Assembly (NCBI RefSeq): GCF_041262165.1
Contig: NZ_JBGCBY010000030.1
Coordinates: 39,118 to 103,117 of the forward strand
DNA: 64,000 nucleotides
Reading direction: 5' to 3'
DNA from: Streptacidiphilus sp041262165
GTDB taxonomy: Bacteria > Actinomycetota > Actinomycetes > Streptomycetales > Streptomycetaceae
Below, piece by piece: positions 60,657 to 64,000 of this stretch. The notes under the pieces were generated by a model. The model was not told where the DNA came from and made no database searches. It saw only the letters and a program-made list of their open reading frames with translations. Position 1 is the stretch's first letter; each line of letters starts with the position of its first letter. Position numbers and translations under genes: made by a program.

Positions 60657-60793
60657 GCTGGGAAACAGCGTACCGGATCCCGGCAGCCCCCCGTGACCAC
60701 CTCCGCGCCGATCACCCCTCCCCGACGACCCCCAGGTCAGCCCCTCGGGAACGTGTTCGCGAGCACCCCCAAACGTCTAGTAAGCTCTCCCAC

Positions 60794-60878
60794 GGAGGAT
60801 TCGCCTAGTGGCCTAGGGCGCACGCTTGGAAAGCGTGTTGGGGGCAACCCCTCACGAGTTCGAATCTCGTATCCTCCG
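60794..60878 (+). tRNA. tRNA-Ser, anticodon GGA
   Basis: An 85-nt class II tRNA. The acceptor GGAGGAT pairs with ATCCTCC, the anticodon stem-loop is ACGCT-TGGAA-AGCGT with GGA, and there is a long variable arm (TTGGGGGCAACCCCTC) and the T arm ACGAG-TTCGAAT-CTCGT. The discriminator is G. Confidence 0.95.
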
Positions 60879-60884
60879 CAGGTC

Positions 60885-60920
60885 AGAGGGCCCGCACCGC
60901 TTCGGCGGTGCGGGCCCTCT
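60885..60920. terminator. tRNA-Ser terminator with UUCG loop
   Basis: AGAGGGCCCGCACCGC and its exact complement form a 16-bp stem closed by the stable tetraloop TTCG. Confidence 0.9.
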
Positions 60921-61070
60921 ACGTTTCTGGTCTCAACCAAGTCTTCGTGAAGCCCACCGGAGCCCGCCTCACGCCTCCGTCACGGCCCGCGCTCCGGGCC
61001 CGAGCCCTCACGACTCTGATGTCCGGTGCGGGTCACCCCTTCCGGCGAAATGCAACCAGGAGAAGGTCAA

Positions 61071-61093
61071 ATGTAACCGTGTCGCGGTTACAT
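61071..61093. promoter_or_regulatory. Orphan 9-bp-arm inverted repeat
   Basis: ATGTAACCG and CGGTTACAT, perfect arms around TGTCG. It resembles a TetR-type operator, but lies between a tRNA and the 3' end of a minus-strand gene with no start codon near. Confidence 0.4.
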
Positions 61094-61153
61094 GAGCGGT
61101 CAGGCGTCCGCACGAACAGCATCACGGTCGTTGTGCTGCACCAGTGCGCTTTC

Positions 61154-62506
61154 TCAGCTGATGGTGACGACGCGGGCCCAGTGCGGCGGGGAGTCCGGGA
61201 CGTAGTCGGAGTTTTCCTCGTCCACTGCGCGCGTTGGACGGGGGAAGAGACCGACGACGGTGCGGCAGGGGGGCTGCACTGAGGGCCAGGGTGTCTGACC
61301 GTCCGTCAGAGCGACGATCACGTCCGGGCGGGGCCGGGAGCGGAGCGCCCGGTCGAAACCGGAGCGCAGATCCGTTCCCCCGCCGCCGACCAGTTCGATG
61401 TTCTCGGCGCGGCAGAGCGGGATGGCGATCCCGGCCGCCGCGTCGCAGGAGATCACCGACACCAGGTCGCGCCGCCCGCCCACCGCCTGCGAGATCGCCG
61501 CCACCTCCAGCAGCGCGCTGCCCAACTCGGCATCGCTCACCGACCCTGAGGTGTCGATCACGACGCAGACCCGGGGCGGCATACGACGCAGGCTCGGCAA
61601 CAGCACCCCGGGAACAGCGGCCGATCGGCGGGACGGACGCCGGTAGCTGTGGTCCTCGCCCGCTCCCGATGCACCCGCCGCGGAGCGGACCGCCGCCCCC
61701 AGCAACTGCCGCCATGGCTGTGGTGGATGGAACGCCTCGTCCGCCCACCGGCGCCATCCCTCCGGAGCGTCGCCCGGCCGGCCCTTGATTCCCTCGGCGA
61801 CCCGGAAGCGGACCGCGTCCCGCTGCTGCTTGTTCAGCCCGTGCGCCCCGTCGGGTCCCAGTTCCCACGGCCGGTCCTGCCCGTCGGCCCCACTGCCGCA
61901 GTCCATCCAGGCCAGGTCCGCAGCGAGCCCGGACATCGACGCCCTCCGCAGGTACTCCTCCATCAGCAGCCCGTCGGGCAACCGCAGCAGCGACGGCAGC
62001 ACCGCCCCGGCAGGTAGGGGCAGACCGTCGCCGTAGACGTCGTCGTTGATCTCGAAGTCGGCGGCGATGTTCCGCCGCAGCCGCTCGCCCGGCCCGTACT
62101 CCTCGTGCTCCCGCGCATACCGCTCGCCCCGCCCGTGGTGGTCGCGGAGCAGGTGGGAGACCTCGTGCACCCAGACGCCCGCCAGCTCCTCCACCGGGGT
62201 GCGCGCCACGAAGCCGGGGGAGACATAGCAGCGCCAGTGCGTGTCCACCGCCATCGTCGGCACTGAACGGTCCTCCACCACGTGCAACGCGAAGAGTGCG
62301 CCGGCCAGGTAGGGACGGACCTTCACCGCGTGCAGCCGGGCGGCCAGCAACTTCTCCATGTCCAGAGGGAGCCCGGGTCGGCCGTACGGCCCGCCGAAGC
62401 CGGCCGTCGGCCCCGGCACGGTGGCCCGCACCGGGCGCGGCGGTGAGGGCCGGGACATCGGGCGCGGCACTGGGCGCGGCCCCGGGCGCTTCGCAGCCCC
62501 CGTCAT
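61154..62506 (-). CDS. VWA-like / DUF2201 metallopeptidase-type protein
   Basis: 450 residues from ATG 62506, overlapping the MoxR gene by ATGA. A zincin-like motif HEVSH is at 114-118 (VWVHEVSHLLRDHHGRG), and a metal-ion-dependent adhesion motif DTSGSVS near residue 315 starts the C-terminal von Willebrand A-like half; VALTDGQTPWP follows. This is the DUF2201 (putative metallopeptidase/VWA) architecture usually paired with a MoxR ATPase. The N-terminus is Pro/Arg-rich. Function unknown; such pairs resemble chaperone-type metal insertion systems. Confidence 0.85.
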   Translation of the reverse strand: MTGAAKRPGPRPVPRPMSRPSPPRPVRATVPGPTAGFGGPYGRPGLPLDMEKLLAARLHAVKVRPYLAGALFALHVVEDRSVPTMAVDTHWRCYVSPGFVARTPVEELAGVWVHEVSHLLRDHHGRGERYAREHEEYGPGERLRRNIAADFEINDDVYGDGLPLPAGAVLPSLLRLPDGLLMEEYLRRASMSGLAADLAWMDCGSGADGQDRPWELGPDGAHGLNKQQRDAVRFRVAEGIKGRPGDAPEGWRRWADEAFHPPQPWRQLLGAAVRSAAGASGAGEDHSYRRPSRRSAAVPGVLLPSLRRMPPRVCVVIDTSGSVSDAELGSALLEVAAISQAVGGRRDLVSVISCDAAAGIAIPLCRAENIELVGGGGTDLRSGFDRALRSRPRPDVIVALTDGQTPWPSVQPPCRTVVGLFPRPTRAVDEENSDYVPDSPPHWARVVTIS

Positions 62507-63816
62507 CGGCGCGCCCCCGTCGCACGCGCGGAGTCGGCCGCAGCCGCGGCCCGCCCCACCGACTGGTCGGCCAGCCGGGCGAGACCGATCACCCCGGCTA
62601 GCCGCTCCACCGCCTCCGGCACCTCCCAGTCGTCGCGCCGCAGCGCGGCCAGCGCCGTCGCCGGGGCGACCAGCAGATCCGGGACGCCGGTCTCCAGCGC
62701 CCGGACCAGCACCGCCCAACCCGCCTCCCACCGCGCCCGCTGCGGCCGTGCCCCTACGGCGGCCACCACCGCCTCCAGCGCGGCCTGCCGCAGATCGCCC
62801 CGCTCCGGCAGCTTGGCGGAGGCCGGATCGGCCAGCAACGACTCCGGGTCCGGCAGTTCCATCCGGTCCAGATGGGCGAGGAGTTCGAGCCCTGGCCCGT
62901 CCCCCACCGCGCCCCTCACCAGCAGCGCCAGCACCTCCCGGGAGGCGGAGGCCGCCGTGCCGAAGGCCAGCAGAGTCAACGCGGCCTCCCAGCTCCGGGG
63001 CGAGGGCCAGGCACCGCCGCGCCGCGTTTCGGTGCTCGGCAGCCGGTGGATCAGCGTTGACCGAGCTGCCAGAAAACCGCAGACTGCGCGCCGGGCGTAA
63101 GCCACCGCCCCTGGCAGCCGCTCGGGCACCAGCGAGGGCAGCTCCGCCCTCGGCCAGATCCCGCCCAGCCCGCGCACCACCACATCCCGGTCATGCACCC
63201 AGTACAGATGCACGAACCGGTTCGCCAGCGGCGGGCTCAGTTCCCACCCGTCCGCCGCCGACGCGCGCGGATTGGCTGCGGCCACGATCCTTACTCCCGG
63301 TGGCAGTTGCAGCGTCCCCACTCTCCGCTCCAGGACGACCCGGAGCAGCGCGGCCTGGACGGCCGGGGTGGCGGTGGAGAGTTCGTCCAGGAAAAGCAGC
63401 CCCCGCCCGGCCCGAACGAGTTCCACGGCCCACTGCGGCGGCGCCATCGGCACCCCCTGCACCGTCGGGTCGTCGCCGACGATGGGCAGCCCGGAGAAGT
63501 CGGTCGGCTCGTGGACGCTGGCGATCACGGTCGTCAGCGGCAGGTCGAGGGAGGCGGCGAGCTGTGTCAGGGCTGCGGTCTTGCCGATGCCCGGCTCGCC
63601 CCACAGCAGCACGGGCAGGTCAGCCGCGACAGCCAGGGTGAGGGCTTCGAGCTGCTCATCGGGGCGCGGCTCGGTGGTGGTCGTCCGTAGCAGGGCCAAA
63701 AGGTCCTCGGCGACGACGAGTCGGGTGCCGGTTACGGATGCGCCGGCGAGGGTGGGTGCGGGCGCACCGACGGCCGGGACCGGGGCGGGCAGGAGGGTAC
63801 TGGCGGTCATGGGCAT
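62503..63816 (-). CDS. MoxR-type AAA+ ATPase
   Basis: About 437 residues from ATG 63816 (GTG 63819 or ATG 63810 are also possible). Walker A is LLWGEPGIGKTAALTQL, Walker B LLFLDELSTATPAVQ, and the sensor region VRIVAAANPRASAADGWELS; the motif NRFVHLYW precedes the C-terminal helical lid. MoxR ATPases act as chaperones with VWA-domain partners; the partner follows by ATGA overlap. The upstream gene and promoter are lost in the low-quality end of the window. Confidence 0.88.
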   Translation of the reverse strand: MPMTASTLLPAPVPAVGAPAPTLAGASVTGTRLVVAEDLLALLRTTTTEPRPDEQLEALTLAVAADLPVLLWGEPGIGKTAALTQLAASLDLPLTTVIASVHEPTDFSGLPIVGDDPTVQGVPMAPPQWAVELVRAGRGLLFLDELSTATPAVQAALLRVVLERRVGTLQLPPGVRIVAAANPRASAADGWELSPPLANRFVHLYWVHDRDVVVRGLGGIWPRAELPSLVPERLPGAVAYARRAVCGFLAARSTLIHRLPSTETRRGGAWPSPRSWEAALTLLAFGTAASASREVLALLVRGAVGDGPGLELLAHLDRMELPDPESLLADPASAKLPERGDLRQAALEAVVAAVGARPQRARWEAGWAVLVRALETGVPDLLVAPATALAALRRDDWEVPEAVERLAGVIGLARLADQSVGRAAAAADSARATGARR

Positions 63817-63869
63817 CACCTGGGGTGGGATAAGGGAACGGGACGGCCCGTCCCGGAGGTGGTGGGGTC

Positions 63870-63985
63870 GTGGGGGGGGGGGGGGCCCGCGGGCGGGGGC
63901 CCCCCCCCCCCCCGGGGGGGGGGGGGGTTGTTTAGCACCCCCCGGGGGGGGGGGGGGGGCGCGCGGGCGCCCCCCCCCCCCCCCA
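63870..63985. other. Homopolymer G/C tracts, probable assembly artefact
   Basis: Alternating runs of 8-17 G and C with almost no other bases, except TTGTTTAGCA. It does not behave like coding or regulatory DNA in this genome and is located at the very end. Any gene call overlapping it should be disregarded. Confidence 0.85.
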
Positions 63986-64000
63986 CCGCCGTGGTGAAGG

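Overview
The window is high-GC actinobacterial DNA, almost certainly from a member of the Streptomycetaceae. Very GC-rich third codon positions, frequent GTG and TTG starts, AAGGAGG-type ribosome binding sites and tight ATGA, GTGA and TGATG gene overlaps all point that way. So does the gene content: crp, wblA, a paired ArsA-type ATPase operon, a MarP protease, an LCP protein and an LAXTG sortase substrate. The right end (63870-63985) is a run of G and C homopolymers and looks like an assembly artefact at a contig edge.

Left block (1-28,000), mostly conserved core. It opens inside nhaA, followed by a holin-family protein, an epoxide-hydrolase-like protein, a membrane metal-dependent hydrolase, marP, a CoA-type NUDIX hydrolase, nth, a YbaK-family deacylase, an MscS channel and an LCP cell-wall protein with its DUF6542 partner. 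Next come an ArsR repressor with an MgtA-like P-type ATPase, a TIGR03086 protein and a secreted GH26-like glycosidase. They are followed by crp, an MBL hydrolase with a NUDIX hydrolase, RidA with a 51-residue DUF4177 protein, the two ArsA ATPases, wblA, a bifunctional penicillin-binding protein, a YqeY protein and a metallophosphoesterase. An apparent ABC-transporter remnant lies at 7634-8017.

Middle block (28,000-51,100), accessory. It holds a LysR regulator beside a SnoaL-like protein, a decayed dehydrogenase, a tRNA-Pro followed by a tyrosine-integrase remnant, an LAXTG surface protein, a tRNA 3'-end scar, and a secreted class A beta-lactamase-like protein. A large secreted beta-helix/PKD protein and an HNH-like fragment follow, then an ATP-grasp protein and an unusual group of three orphan Roadblock/LC7-like proteins, one fused translationally to an ArsR regulator. 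After these come a GNAT acetyltransferase behind a perfect CebR-type operator, a drug-efflux MFS protein, an S53 acid protease that carries the same RVLDTR-type C-terminal repeats as the beta-helix protein, an S9 peptidase and SURF1. This block looks like an old integration region that has largely collapsed.

Right block (51,300-64,000), core again, nearly all on the minus strand. It has an anti-sigma-like membrane protein, a SigE-type ECF sigma factor with a newly noticed 61-codon leader ORF, asd, ask, a DUF5063 protein, recR, ybaB, dnaX, the SRP RNA gene, a tRNA-Ser, and a MoxR ATPase with a VWA/metallopeptidase-like partner.

A recurrent oddity is that short tandem repeats sit against or just past the stop codons of at least eight genes, in several cases running into the stop codon itself. 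The most interesting possible system is the Roadblock/ArsR group at 38205-42010, because Roadblock proteins in Streptomyces normally sit in conservons with a GTPase and a kinase, and none is present here.
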